The notes: generated from the letters alone by a model not told the origin. A stretch of DNA of 10,128 nt from CAYVBJ01 sp964449075 (GCA_964449075.1 CAYVBJ010000083.1:1-10128); one strand, 5' to 3'. Shown: positions 1 through 7,318, counted from the first letter of the stretch. Translations and numbers: made by a program.

Positions 1-509
1 TTGCCCAGCTTGTTGCAGTGAATCATCCTGAAAAGATTAAAAAGCTCGTGTTGATGGACAGCGTATGTTTTGATTCGTGGCCCATCCCGGAATTTGAACC
101 GCTGCAGGAACCGGGAGCTGAGTCCGACATGAGCCTGGATGATTTTCTATCCATGATGAGAGATTTTATGCCAAATGGCGTTCACAACAAAAGTGTGATG
201 ACAGACGAACTTATTGGCATCTACCTGGAACCATGGTCAACTGAAGAGGGTAAGCGCGCATTCTTTCGAAATCTCAGAAGATTGAACAGTGAATACACCC
301 GGGCCATTGCGGATGAGCTTGTTCACATTTCGCAGGAAACCCTGGTGATATGGGGAGAAAATGATCCGTTCCAAAAACCGGTTTATGCGGAAAAACTGGC
401 CGGTGTAATTCCAAATACGGAACTAATTTGGGTCAAAAATGCAGGCCACTGGCTTATAGACGAAAAGCCGGAAGAGGTCGGGAACCACATTCAAACGTTT
501 TTCAGCTGA
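1..509 (+). CDS. Alpha/beta-fold hydrolase, C-terminal part (5' end outside window)
   Basis: This is the 3' portion of an alpha/beta hydrolase gene. The frame is open from base 3 with no start codon needed, and about 168 residues are visible. A GTG at 18 is internal: the residues before it (AQLVAV) continue naturally into NHPEKIKKLVLMDSV, the helix and strand that follow the nucleophile elbow in this fold. The elbow (G-x-S-x-G) itself must lie off the left edge. The acid of the triad is probably the Asp in VIWGENDPF (codon 363-365) and the base is the His in NAGHW (codon 447-449). A cap-like insert with many acidic and aromatic residues lies between them. The substrate cannot be told from this part, and esterase, epoxide hydrolase and haloalkane dehalogenase-like members all share these features. 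The gene converges on the acyltransferase gene across a 38-bp gap. Confidence 0.85.
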   Translation, partial: AQLVAVNHPEKIKKLVLMDSVCFDSWPIPEFEPLQEPGAESDMSLDDFLSMMRDFMPNGVHNKSVMTDELIGIYLEPWSTEEGKRAFFRNLRRLNSEYTRAIADELVHISQETLVIWGENDPFQKPVYAEKLAGVIPNTELIWVKNAGHWLIDEKPEEVGNHIQTFFS

Positions 510-530
510 GAAATACTGTTGCTGATTTCT
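509..530 (+). terminator. Weak AT-rich hairpin between convergent genes
   Basis: AGAAAT and ATTTCT flank a 10-base loop directly at the hydrolase stop codon. A short T-containing stretch follows. The stem is only six pairs and AT-rich, so this is a tentative transcription-end candidate, placed where two convergent genes meet. Confidence 0.2.
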
Positions 531-547
531 ATCTCAATTTTATCGGG

Positions 548-1309
548 TTAAGTGGTTGATTCAAATATTTTAATCACCTCTTCACGGAGTTTTACGGCCA
601 GTACTTTTCTGTCATCTGATTTCACAGGAGTAGTTCCAAACCGCATTTTGCAGATTACTTTCGTTGTTTTTGAAAGTTTCAGGACATGATCCACAAATGA
701 TTCCCGGGCACCGTAAAAGCATACACTCTCTTGGGCAGGCGGATCACCTTCGGCTGTCTCATAATAGAGAGATACAGTATGAACCGGCAAACCGCTTGCT
801 GCGGGAAGTTTTAAAAGGGATGAGTGAAAAGGAAGTACGGTTGATCCGGCGGATGAAGTTCCTTCCGGAAAAAGAATAAGTCCCTGGTCTTTGTTCAGTA
901 CGTTGCTTACCAATTCATTCACCCTGGTGACATCTTTTCGCCTGTTTCTGTCCACAAAGATAACACCTACCGATTTTACCATTGGTCCGAGAACAGGCCA
1001 GCTTCTAACCTCTTTTTTGGCTACGAATGTGCATTTCAGATTGAGATAGAGCGGAATGATATCCAGGTAGCTCAGGTGGTTGGAAACAATAAAAAAAGGT
1101 GGCTCCGGCGGTACTCCTTCCACTTCAATGCGGAGGTTAAATATTTTTGCCACACCGTAAGCCCAGGTATGCATGTAAAGATTTCTCCATTTTTCATATC
1201 GAAGACGCAGTATTTTAACCGGAATCAGCCCGGTGATATAAATGGAGTAGGTTAATCCGGTGTGGATGATCAGTGACACGATCCTTACAATACTTCGAAG
1301 TGATTTCAT
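548..1309 (-). CDS. PlsC-family lysophospholipid / O-acyltransferase (GlsA/OlsA-like)
   Basis: This 253-residue membrane-associated acyltransferase belongs to the PlsC family, which moves an acyl group from acyl-ACP or acyl-CoA onto a hydroxyl of a lipid acceptor. The signature HX4D motif is NHLSYLD at residues 77-83 (His78, Asp83). The second block IFVDR is at 117-121, and the FPEGTSS block that binds the acceptor phosphate or headgroup is at 147-153. A hydrophobic N-terminal segment (about residues 7-32) suggests membrane anchoring. The start is an ATG at 1309. The gene lies 84 bp downstream of an OlsB/GlsB-like N-acyltransferase on the same strand, the usual order of olsB-olsA and glsB-glsA pairs. 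I therefore infer that it adds the second, ester-linked fatty acid to an N-acyl amino acid. A conventional 1-acylglycerol-3-phosphate acyltransferase role remains possible from sequence alone. Confidence 0.88.
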   Translation of the reverse strand: MKSLRSIVRIVSLIIHTGLTYSIYITGLIPVKILRLRYEKWRNLYMHTWAYGVAKIFNLRIEVEGVPPEPPFFIVSNHLSYLDIIPLYLNLKCTFVAKKEVRSWPVLGPMVKSVGVIFVDRNRRKDVTRVNELVSNVLNKDQGLILFPEGTSSAGSTVLPFHSSLLKLPAASGLPVHTVSLYYETAEGDPPAQESVCFYGARESFVDHVLKLSKTTKVICKMRFGTTPVKSDDRKVLAVKLREEVIKIFESTT

Positions 1310-1393
1310 CCCGAACAGCTATTTGAATGGATTGATTGAAGATGAGTTTCGCATTTATCGGTGAATTTCCCCGCAGATGGCTTCGGTTTCTGA

Positions 1394-2155
1394 TCAGGTA
1401 TCAAAAAACATCCTGCGAATTTTAGGACTAATCGTTTTTACATCTAATATGACCATCACGTAGAGTAGTTTCAGTCCACTATGGTAGGCCGGCCGGCTGC
1501 ATATTTTGCACCCGATTTTGATGTAATTCTGCAACAATGCCGTGGTCTTGGCTTCCCCGGTACCGTTCGTTTCGATATCATCAAAATTGCATGAGTATGA
1601 ATCACGCGGACGAACAAGATAGTCTGAATGAAGATATCCTCTGTCGATCAGTCGGTTGTAGACGGCTGCTCCATCTTCGATACTTTCAGCCGGAATGCCC
1701 AGGCTTCCGAACAGATACTGTTTACGGAAATGATTGAGATAACCGGCAAATCCTTTCCAGAGCAGGAACAGAACGCGGCCATTTCTGTGACTCTCTTCAA
1801 TACAGGCACGCCCCACCTCGAACCCGTTTTTTAGTACAAATTCAGGCAAATCATCCATTTTGAAGAGTGTGTCAGAATAAAAGCCTGCACCGGCGGCTGC
1901 CTGTTCATAGGTCTGCAGCCTGTATGTGCCAATCAGTTTGTCGGAACTGATCTCCTTCACAATCAAATGATGGCATTGATCATCAAATTCATCCTTGTCT
2001 ATCGCACGGTCAGAATCAAATTCCCTCTTCAGCTCTTTGTAAAAAACCCGGTACCTCAGCTGAAGAGCTTCTCTGATTTCGTTTTCGGTTTTGGCAATCT
2101 GAACTGAGTACTTGTGATCAGATATATCCGGTAATATGTTACTTTTGGCAATCAA
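1394..2155 (-). CDS. OlsB/GlsB-like amino-acid N-acyltransferase (GNAT fold, 'putative hemolysin' family)
   Basis: This 253-residue protein has an Acetyltransf_5-type GNAT domain, the family of ornithine- and glycine-lipid N-acyltransferases that use acyl-ACP to make an N-(3-hydroxyacyl) amino acid. Family landmarks are visible in order: LRYRVFYKEL (33-42), the acidic patch DEFDDQCHHLIV (55-66), LIGTYRLQ (74-81), EVGRACIEESHRNGRV (113-128), and an LLWKG helix (131-135). The C-terminal 60 residues are less typical and end in basic and hydrophobic stretches that may touch the membrane. The start is a TTG at 2155. The frame stays open about 85 bases further upstream without an ATG, so TTG is the only usual start but remains uncertain. 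The PlsC gene follows 84 bp downstream. I infer a two-step aminolipid pathway. Whether the amino acid is glycine, ornithine or another cannot be read from the sequence. Confidence 0.85.
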   Translation of the reverse strand: MIAKSNILPDISDHKYSVQIAKTENEIREALQLRYRVFYKELKREFDSDRAIDKDEFDDQCHHLIVKEISSDKLIGTYRLQTYEQAAAGAGFYSDTLFKMDDLPEFVLKNGFEVGRACIEESHRNGRVLFLLWKGFAGYLNHFRKQYLFGSLGIPAESIEDGAAVYNRLIDRGYLHSDYLVRPRDSYSCNFDDIETNGTGEAKTTALLQNYIKIGCKICSRPAYHSGLKLLYVMVILDVKTISPKIRRMFFDT

Positions 2156-2478
2156 AAGAGATGTCCTGTACTTTTTATAATTGTGAAATTTTTCTTCAGC
2201 AAGGTAATAGTTTTTAAAAGAATCAAAAAACTGAAGAACTTATCATAATTTGCAGAATAAAAGAGGTTGCAAATGTAAATGCTGATATACAAATAAAAAT
2301 ATAGAAAAATTTAGTAAGTGATGAGTTACCTGAAAAAAATTATTTATGTGCCAGATACCCTCATATGAGTTCTCATTAATGAATGCATATTTAACTATTA
2401 GTACAGATGACGGAATATCTTTATTTTAACCCGATATATTTAATAACCTGTGATAAGAAAGTCTGATTAACCTGATAT
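2156..2478. other. AT-rich divergent intergenic region (323 bp)
   Basis: This stretch separates the minus-strand aminolipid genes from the plus-strand transporter gene and should hold both promoters. It is strongly AT-rich and has no credible ORF or RNA gene. The only clear structure is a pair of palindromes at 2360-2382. I could not assign a convincing -33/-7 or -35/-10 pair. Confidence 0.6.
2360..2382. promoter_or_regulatory. Two adjacent 10-bp perfect palindromes (candidate operator)
   Basis: CTCATATGAG (2360-2369) and TCATTAATGA (2373-2382) are each perfect 10-bp palindromes. Their centres are 13 bp apart. They lie about 100 bp before the transporter start and 205 bp before the N-acyltransferase start, where a regulator of divergent genes could bind. 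Chance palindromes of this size are not rare in AT-rich DNA, so this is tentative. Confidence 0.3.
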
Positions 2479-3675
2479 TTGAACGTATTGAGCCCTGACA
2501 CACAATCCGGATCTCTTCTTAAAGACACCAATTTGTATGTGATTTTCGGAATCACTCTTACGGCCGTTATGGGTGTTACGACGATCGCACCGGCTTTGCC
2601 GTCAATTTCACATGCATTTGATGTAACGCCTGCCAGAATCGGATTACTGATAACTTTTTTTACACTTCCCGGTATCTTCCTGACCCCGGTACTAGGCCTG
2701 CTGGCCGACCGCTATGGACGGAAAGTTATTTTGGTTCCCTCTCTCTTTATTTTCGGGATTGCAGGGGCGGCGTGTGCATTTTCAATAAGTTTTAATCAGT
2801 TACTTTTCTTCCGGGTGCTTCAGGGATTTGGAAGTGCGGCACTCGGTGCTTTGAACCTGACGCTAATCGGGGATCTTTACACCGGTAACAGGCGCGCCTC
2901 GGCAATGGGTTATAATGCAAGCGTGCTGAGCATAGGAACTGCTGTCTATCCTGCAATTGGCGGGGCACTTGCTATTGCTGGGTGGTTCTACCCATTTTTT
3001 TTAAGCCTCCTTGCAATACCGGTCGGGCTACTTGTTCTCTATTTACTGGATCCGATGGCTGATTCAGACGATACAAAAATGAGAGAGATATTTGGGAAAG
3101 TTCTCACGTCACTAAAATCTGTAAAAGTTCTGGCACTATTTGCGGGTATATTTTTGACATTTATCATGCTTTACGGGGGCTATATCACTTTCTTTACGAT
3201 CTTACTGGATGAAAAGTTCGGGCTCAGTCCGTTTTATATCGGGATACTTCTTTCAAGCTCATCCCTTATCACGTCGTATACGGCAGCAAAACTTGGTAAA
3301 CTGACACTTCGTTTTTCTGAAGTAAAACTGATCCGTACAGCATCCTTTCTTTATCTGTTTGTCTTTCTTGCTATTCCGCAGGTAGATAATGTCTGGTGGT
3401 TTTTACTGCCCGTATCCGTTTTTGGATTGGCCCAGGGTATAAATATTCCGAGTATTCTGAATTTGCTTACCGGTGAGGCTACACAGGAACACAGGGCTGC
3501 CTTTTTATCTGTAAACTGGATGGTTATGAGAGTTGCACAGGCTCTTGGCCCGTACCTTCTCGGTTTAATTTACCTGGGATTCAGCCTTCAGGGAACATTT
3601 TATTTTAGTGCGCTGGCAGCTGCGGTCTTTGTTTTGGTCAATTTCTCAGTTTTGAAGGAATCATCCCGCAATTAG
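2479..3675 (+). CDS. Major facilitator superfamily exporter (DHA1-like, 12 TM)
   Basis: This 398-residue inner-membrane transporter fits a proton-coupled drug or metabolite exporter. MFS motif A between TM2 and TM3 is clear: GLLADRYGRK at residues 73-82. A motif B-like RVLQGFGSA follows at 112-120. An antiporter-type motif C-like stretch (about 150-163, ending YPAIGG) sits in TM5 and favours export over uptake. Hydrophobic segments and a charged central loop (about 190-212) fit two six-helix halves. The start is a TTG at 2479. An in-frame stop (2473-2475) lies just upstream, so translation cannot begin earlier, and no in-frame ATG precedes TM1. No good Shine-Dalgarno is visible. The substrate is unknown. 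The gene appears monocistronic, with 210 bp before the next gene and the divergent region behind it. Confidence 0.9.
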   Translation: MNVLSPDTQSGSLLKDTNLYVIFGITLTAVMGVTTIAPALPSISHAFDVTPARIGLLITFFTLPGIFLTPVLGLLADRYGRKVILVPSLFIFGIAGAACAFSISFNQLLFFRVLQGFGSAALGALNLTLIGDLYTGNRRASAMGYNASVLSIGTAVYPAIGGALAIAGWFYPFFLSLLAIPVGLLVLYLLDPMADSDDTKMREIFGKVLTSLKSVKVLALFAGIFLTFIMLYGGYITFFTILLDEKFGLSPFYIGILLSSSSLITSYTAAKLGKLTLRFSEVKLIRTASFLYLFVFLAIPQVDNVWWFLLPVSVFGLAQGINIPSILNLLTGEATQEHRAAFLSVNWMVMRVAQALGPYLLGLIYLGFSLQGTFYFSALAAAVFVLVNFSVLKESSRN

Positions 3676-3885
3676 CAACAGTAAACACAATTCCCAAAAC
3701 CGATAAGTTATAGTTCTGCTTTTCCAATGTTAACTTAAATTCATTACTTTATGATAGTGATCAGTATTTAAAGAAATTAATGAATCAAAAGCAGATGGGT
3801 GAATTTCTTGTATCTCTTTCAATGCAGTTTTCAGTGTATATAAACATTTGTAATATTTGGGAGAGAAACAAAAAAGGGCATTACT

Positions 3886-4899
3886 ATGAAACCAATTGGG
3901 TGTAAAGAGGAAGCTGAGAGTCAACTCTTTTACAAAGCAGCAGAAGCAACACCGATACGATTGCTGATTACTGATTCTGAGGGAATCGTGGTTTATGCTA
4001 ATCCATCCTTTTTAAAATTATCCGGCAGTAGTAAGGCTGAGGTGCTTGGCTGCACTGTCAGCTCTTTTCTTGAAACAGATAAACTCAAATCTGTACTTGA
4101 AGAAGTGAAAACTCTTCAAAATGAAGGAAAAGTATATCGAAAAAGACTCAGAGCGGGTTATAAAAATGCACCCCAGTTGAATTATGAAGTTACGATTCAG
4201 CCTTTAGAGAACACCGATACAACACATTTTTTGTTTGAATTTTTTGAACCTGAAAATGTGACAAAGAGGGAAGATGAATTAGAAAAAATGCTGAACGAAC
4301 GTGAAACCCTGATTAAGGAAATTCACCACAGGGTAAAAAATAACCTGGCTGTTATCTCAGGATTATTAACTCTTCAGAAATTCAGCTACGAGGATGATCG
4401 TCTGTTTGAATTGCTTTCTGACAGTGAGATGAGGATCAAATCGATGGCACTAATTCATGAAAAGCTCTACCGCTCTTCCACTTTAGCATCGATCGAGCTA
4501 TCAGCATACCTGGAAGATTTAATTGAATCGATCAGGCAAACACTGACCAAACGAACAAATATTTCAATTGAAGTGGATTGCGAATCCATTCATTTAAATG
4601 TGAATCAGGCAGTTCCTTCTGCCTTGATTGTTAATGAGATTATTTCAAATTCCTACAAGTACGCTTATCCTGATAACCGGAATGGTGTAATTAGGGTACA
4701 TGTTTTTAAAGAGGAAAATAAAATTCATTTTATTGCAGAGGATGATGGTGTGGGGCTTCCTGATGATTTTGAGGAAAGGCGGGTGTCATCACTTGGTTTT
4801 ACCATTATTGATACCCTTGTTAGCCAGCTTGAAGCCAAATTGAATGTTGAAAGCGACAACGGCACCCGTCTCCATTTTTACTATAAACACGAAACATAA
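3886..4899 (+). CDS. PAS-domain sensor histidine kinase, HisKA_2 type (soluble)
   Basis: This 337-residue kinase has no membrane segment or signal peptide, so it should sense a cytoplasmic cue. A PAS domain occupies about residues 15-122 (LLITDSEGIVVYANPSF is its start). A short coiled linker follows. The HisKA_2 dimerisation/phosphoacceptor block is EIHHRVKNN (145-153), with His148 the likely phosphorylated residue. The ATPase domain shows an N-box (VNEIISNSYKYAYP, 249-262), a G1 box (EDDGVGLP, 285-292), a G2-like SLGFTII (302-308) and the terminal NGTRLHFYY. The ATG at 3886 follows an A/G-rich stretch. Kinases of this class commonly signal through separate receiver proteins, and none is encoded in this window, so it is an orphan here. 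The oxidoreductase gene follows after 41 bp, and the two may share a transcript. Confidence 0.92.
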   Translation: MKPIGCKEEAESQLFYKAAEATPIRLLITDSEGIVVYANPSFLKLSGSSKAEVLGCTVSSFLETDKLKSVLEEVKTLQNEGKVYRKRLRAGYKNAPQLNYEVTIQPLENTDTTHFLFEFFEPENVTKREDELEKMLNERETLIKEIHHRVKNNLAVISGLLTLQKFSYEDDRLFELLSDSEMRIKSMALIHEKLYRSSTLASIELSAYLEDLIESIRQTLTKRTNISIEVDCESIHLNVNQAVPSALIVNEIISNSYKYAYPDNRNGVIRVHVFKEENKIHFIAEDDGVGLPDDFEERRVSSLGFTIIDTLVSQLEAKLNVESDNGTRLHFYYKHET

Positions 4900-4904
4900 C
4901 TAAC

Positions 4905-4931
4905 TTCAGGAAATAAAAATTTAAACCTGAA
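4905..4931 (+). promoter_or_regulatory. Inverted repeat just upstream of the oxidoreductase start
   Basis: TTCAGG (4905-4910) and CCTGAA (4926-4931) form a perfect 6-bp inverted repeat around a 15-base AT-only spacer. It ends 9 bases before the ATG at 4941. It could be an operator or an RNA hairpin affecting translation. It has no U-run after it, so it is not a typical terminator. Confidence 0.3.
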
Positions 4932-4940
4932 ATTGATACT

Positions 4941-6299
4941 ATGAAAACTTTTGATCATATCATTCTTGGAACAGGACAGGCAACAGGAACACTGCTTGGG
5001 AAATTAATTCCAACGGGAGACTCAATCGCTGTTATTGAAGGAGCAATGGTCGGAGGCAGTTGTGTGAATTACGGCTGTACGCCAACAAAAACAATGGTAG
5101 CGAGTGCCCGCGCAATTCATATGGCACGACGCGGAGATTTTTACGGATTCAGTGCCGGAGATATTAAAGTGGATTACAAACGGATTCGTGAACGGATGAA
5201 TGAAATCAGAAACGGATCCAGCAGCGGTCTAGAGAACTGGATGAATGGAACGGACAATGTTACCCTTTTTACAGAATGGGGTTCATTTACAGGTCCCAAA
5301 ACAATCAAAGCCGGCAGTGAAGAGATCAAAGGTGACAAAATCTACATCAATACTGGTACAAGGGCCTTTAATCCTCCCATAGAAGGCCTCGATGAGGTGT
5401 CGTGGATGGACAATGTGAGGCTTCTTGACCTGGAAGAATTGCCGGAACATTTATTGATAATCGGAGGCGGTTATGTCGGTGTTGAATTCAGCCAGGTATT
5501 CAGACGATTCGGAAGCGAAGTGACTATTATACAGCGTGGTGATCAGCTTATGCCGCGAGAAGATGAGGATGTGGCAGATTCTATACAGAAAATTCTGGAA
5601 GACGAAGGAATCATGGTAATGTGCAATTCCGAGGCAGAGGCTGCTTCAGAAGAAAATGGAAGGATTGAGCTTACTCTTACATCCGGTGATAAAGTTAAAG
5701 GTTCACACCTGCTGATTGCAACCGGACGCGTTCCGAACAGCGACACCATCAATCCCGAGGCTGCAGGACTGGAAACGGACCTGAGAGGTTTTTTACAGGT
5801 AGATGATTACTGCCGGACAAATGTTGAAGGGGTTTTTGCAGTCGGAGATGTTAACGGGGAAGGTGCTTTTACACACACATCAGTAAACGATGCGGAAATT
5901 GTTTTGGACTATTTGAATGGCGGTGATCGTGCTATCTCAAAACGGGAAGTGATCTACGGACTTTTTATTGATCCGCCTATGGGACGAGTGGGCATGACTG
6001 AAAAAGAAGCACGTAAAGCAGGTAAAAAAATACTAAAGGCAACTCGTCCGATGAGTAAAATCAGCCGGGCAAAAGAGATGGGTGAAACCAAAGGCTTTGC
6101 CAAACTGCTGGTAGATGGTGATACGGATCTTGTACTTGGAGCATCTGTTTTGGGACCGGGTGGAGACGAGATTATCAATATGTTTGCCGCCATTATGCAT
6201 AGCCAAATTCCATGCAGAGAATACAGAAAAGTAGTGCTGGTTCATCCAACAGTTTCCGAACTGATGCCCTGGGTATTGGACGGACTGAAGCCGGCGTAA
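4941..6299 (+). CDS. FAD-dependent pyridine nucleotide-disulfide oxidoreductase (mercuric reductase-like)
   Basis: This 452-residue class I flavin disulfide reductase shuttles electrons from NAD(P)H through FAD to a cysteine pair. It shows the N-terminal FAD dinucleotide motif (GTGQATG, 10-16), the redox-active pair in GGSCVNYGCTPTKT (Cys41, Cys46), the NAD(P)-binding GGGYVG (175-180), the second FAD motif FAVGDVNGEGAFTH (299-312) and the C-terminal dimerisation motif with catalytic His-Glu (HPTVSE, His435 and Glu440). The overall pattern matches the group often labelled 'mercuric reductase' or 'FAD-containing oxidoreductase'. There is no N-terminal heavy-metal domain, no C-terminal vicinal cysteine pair and no neighbouring mer gene, so true mercury reduction is unlikely. 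The residues after the second beta strand (QRGD) do not clearly settle NADH versus NADPH. The physiological substrate is unknown. The PAS kinase gene directly precedes it. Confidence 0.92.
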   Translation: MKTFDHIILGTGQATGTLLGKLIPTGDSIAVIEGAMVGGSCVNYGCTPTKTMVASARAIHMARRGDFYGFSAGDIKVDYKRIRERMNEIRNGSSSGLENWMNGTDNVTLFTEWGSFTGPKTIKAGSEEIKGDKIYINTGTRAFNPPIEGLDEVSWMDNVRLLDLEELPEHLLIIGGGYVGVEFSQVFRRFGSEVTIIQRGDQLMPREDEDVADSIQKILEDEGIMVMCNSEAEAASEENGRIELTLTSGDKVKGSHLLIATGRVPNSDTINPEAAGLETDLRGFLQVDDYCRTNVEGVFAVGDVNGEGAFTHTSVNDAEIVLDYLNGGDRAISKREVIYGLFIDPPMGRVGMTEKEARKAGKKILKATRPMSKISRAKEMGETKGFAKLLVDGDTDLVLGASVLGPGGDEIINMFAAIMHSQIPCREYRKVVLVHPTVSELMPWVLDGLKPA

Positions 6300-6322
6300 C
6301 TCAGATTGGGTTCTTAAGGGTA

Positions 6323-6343
6323 CTTTTTTCAGCAGAAAAAAAG
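6323..6343. terminator. Candidate bidirectional hairpin between convergent genes
   Basis: CTTTTTTC and GAAAAAAAG flank a 4-base AGCA loop in the 49-bp gap between the oxidoreductase and lipoprotein stop codons. The stem is 7-8 pairs but nearly all A-T. Its A- and T-tracts would give a U-run in either direction. Position supports a terminator role, while the low stability makes it uncertain. Confidence 0.35.
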
Positions 6344-6348
6344 ATTAA

Positions 6349-6765
6349 TCAGGAGTCCACCCGGACAAGATTATCATCAATTTGTGCAAATATGCGTGAT
6401 CTGTATCGGCTTACAGCGGTCTCCTGGGTTCCGGCCATTACGTTTCTGCTTCTTTGAGATCCTTTTATCTCTACACTGACTGGTCCTTCCTCAGTACGTT
6501 GAACAAACACTTCCATTAAAAGGGTTTGTACAGGTTCAATTCCAAAATCATTGGTCATTTCTGCTATTGTAATTTTTACAGATGAAGGGCCGTCCGATTC
6601 CTTATTAACTACACTTAATCCCACATTGCCAACAGCTTTTTCCACCGTTTCAACGGCAATATTAAAGTCTTCATCATACTCCCGGTATTGTGAACTGCTT
6701 TTCGTGGTTGCACAGCCGATGGCGAATAGTAAAAATAGGACGCATGAATTTTTTAATATGAACAT
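6349..6765 (-). CDS. Small predicted lipoprotein of unknown function
   Basis: This 138-residue protein has an N-terminal lipoprotein signal: a basic start, a hydrophobic core (VLFLLFAIG) and Cys18 as the likely lipidated residue, followed by a Ser/Thr-rich linker. The lipobox (AIGC) is slightly atypical because it lacks Leu at -3, but the overall layout is standard. The mature part reads as one compact alpha/beta domain: helix DEDFNIAVETVEKAVGNVGL (31-50), then alternating strands with KITIAEM and LLMEVFVQR, and a C-terminal helix ending FAQIDDNL. This layout recalls BamC-like or DUF3568-like lipoproteins, but I cannot assign a family. The start is an ATG at 6765. The gene converges with the oxidoreductase gene and has 184 bp of AT-rich DNA behind it. 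Confidence 0.75.
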   Translation of the reverse strand: MFILKNSCVLFLLFAIGCATTKSSSQYREYDEDFNIAVETVEKAVGNVGLSVVNKESDGPSSVKITIAEMTNDFGIEPVQTLLMEVFVQRTEEGPVSVEIKGSQRSRNVMAGTQETAVSRYRSRIFAQIDDNLVRVDS

Positions 6766-6949
6766 AATAGTGGGTATTTAATAAGATTTATGTGAAATGC
6801 TTTGATATTATGAATAAAATAGTTAATAATTTGACAAAATGGTTGATTTATTGTTTGAACGCATCGACTCAGAACAATTCCGCATAATTTGTAAACGTTG
6901 CAAATGTATACAAAACCATAATCAAGGTAAACAACGCATATAACTGCCA

Positions 6950-7224
6950 ATAAGTATCATTACTCATCTGGAGTGTTCAAAAACCGGTGAGCAATTTGAT
7001 GCAAGAGGTTTGCATAATTTGTCTTCATCCGCACATATTGCATCGAAAACAGGGATATTTCCGGCACCGGAGGGTGGGGCGGTTATGGCAGCTTCATTGA
7101 GATTAAAAGAGACGGGGTATCTGGGTGCGAAAGAGCGAATTGTACTCTTTAATACTGGCAGCGGATATAATACCCGGAAGCAGTACAAGAATTTTCAGGT
7201 AAGCAAAAAATTGTACCCGGTTAA
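6950..7224 (+). pseudogene. Threonine synthase remnant (thrC-like) with start loss, internal deletion and frameshift
   Basis: The translation joins both ends of a PLP-dependent threonine synthase. The N-terminal piece, SIITHLECSKTGEQFDARG, matches the metal-ribbon-like start of the family (x-L-x-C-x-x-x-G-x-x-[YF]-D). After LHNLSSS it jumps directly to AHIASKTGIFPAPEGGA and ERIVLFNTGSGY, which are C-terminal landmarks of the same enzyme. Roughly 300 central residues, including the PLP lysine region, are missing (estimated from family length). The codon where the initiator Met is expected is ATA (6950-6952), with a stop at 6941-6943 behind it. Near the end the frame breaks. After GSGY the original frame gives NTRKQYKNF, but dropping to the next frame restores the typical YPEAVQEF and a stop at 7222-7224, which indicates a 1-base loss near 7169-7171. 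The gene can no longer make an active enzyme, and a functional copy is expected elsewhere in the genome. Confidence 0.85.
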
Positions 7225-7295
7225 TCTTACGGATTATTTTCAATGATTAGAAATTTGTCTGAATATTTTGTAACTAATATGATTATAAAATTTTT

Positions 7296-7318
7296 GAAAA
7301 AAGCCGAAAAAATTTCGG
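7296..7318 (-). terminator. Candidate intrinsic terminator for minus-strand transcripts
   Basis: CCGAAA (7304-7309) and TTTCGG (7313-7318) form a perfect 6-bp stem with a 3-base loop. Read on the minus strand it is followed by C plus six T. It could end transcripts from aat, about 230 bp further upstream on that strand. On the plus strand it lies in the leader of the DUF1508 gene, so a leader hairpin is an alternative. Confidence 0.4.

Noticed and set aside
664..879. 71-codon plus-strand ORF inside the PlsC gene
   Set aside because: It lies wholly within a clearly coding minus-strand gene, and its translation resembles no family.
3730..3924. 64-codon minus-strand ORF over the spacer before the kinase
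   Set aside because: It overlaps the kinase start, has no ribosome binding site and no recognisable motif, and its composition is that of AT-rich spacer.
4941..6299. True mercuric reductase (merA)
   Set aside because: There is no N-terminal metal-binding domain, no C-terminal vicinal cysteine pair and no mer genes nearby.
6753..6950. 65-codon minus-strand ORF between the lipoprotein and the threonine synthase remnant
   Set aside because: Its Ile/Tyr/Cys-rich translation is typical of random AT-rich DNA, and it overlaps the lipoprotein start.
7010..7246. 78-codon ORF from a TTG, readable as a small intact gene
   Set aside because: The homology extends upstream of the TTG and leaves this frame at the 3' end, so it is the broken threonine synthase rather than a gene of its own.
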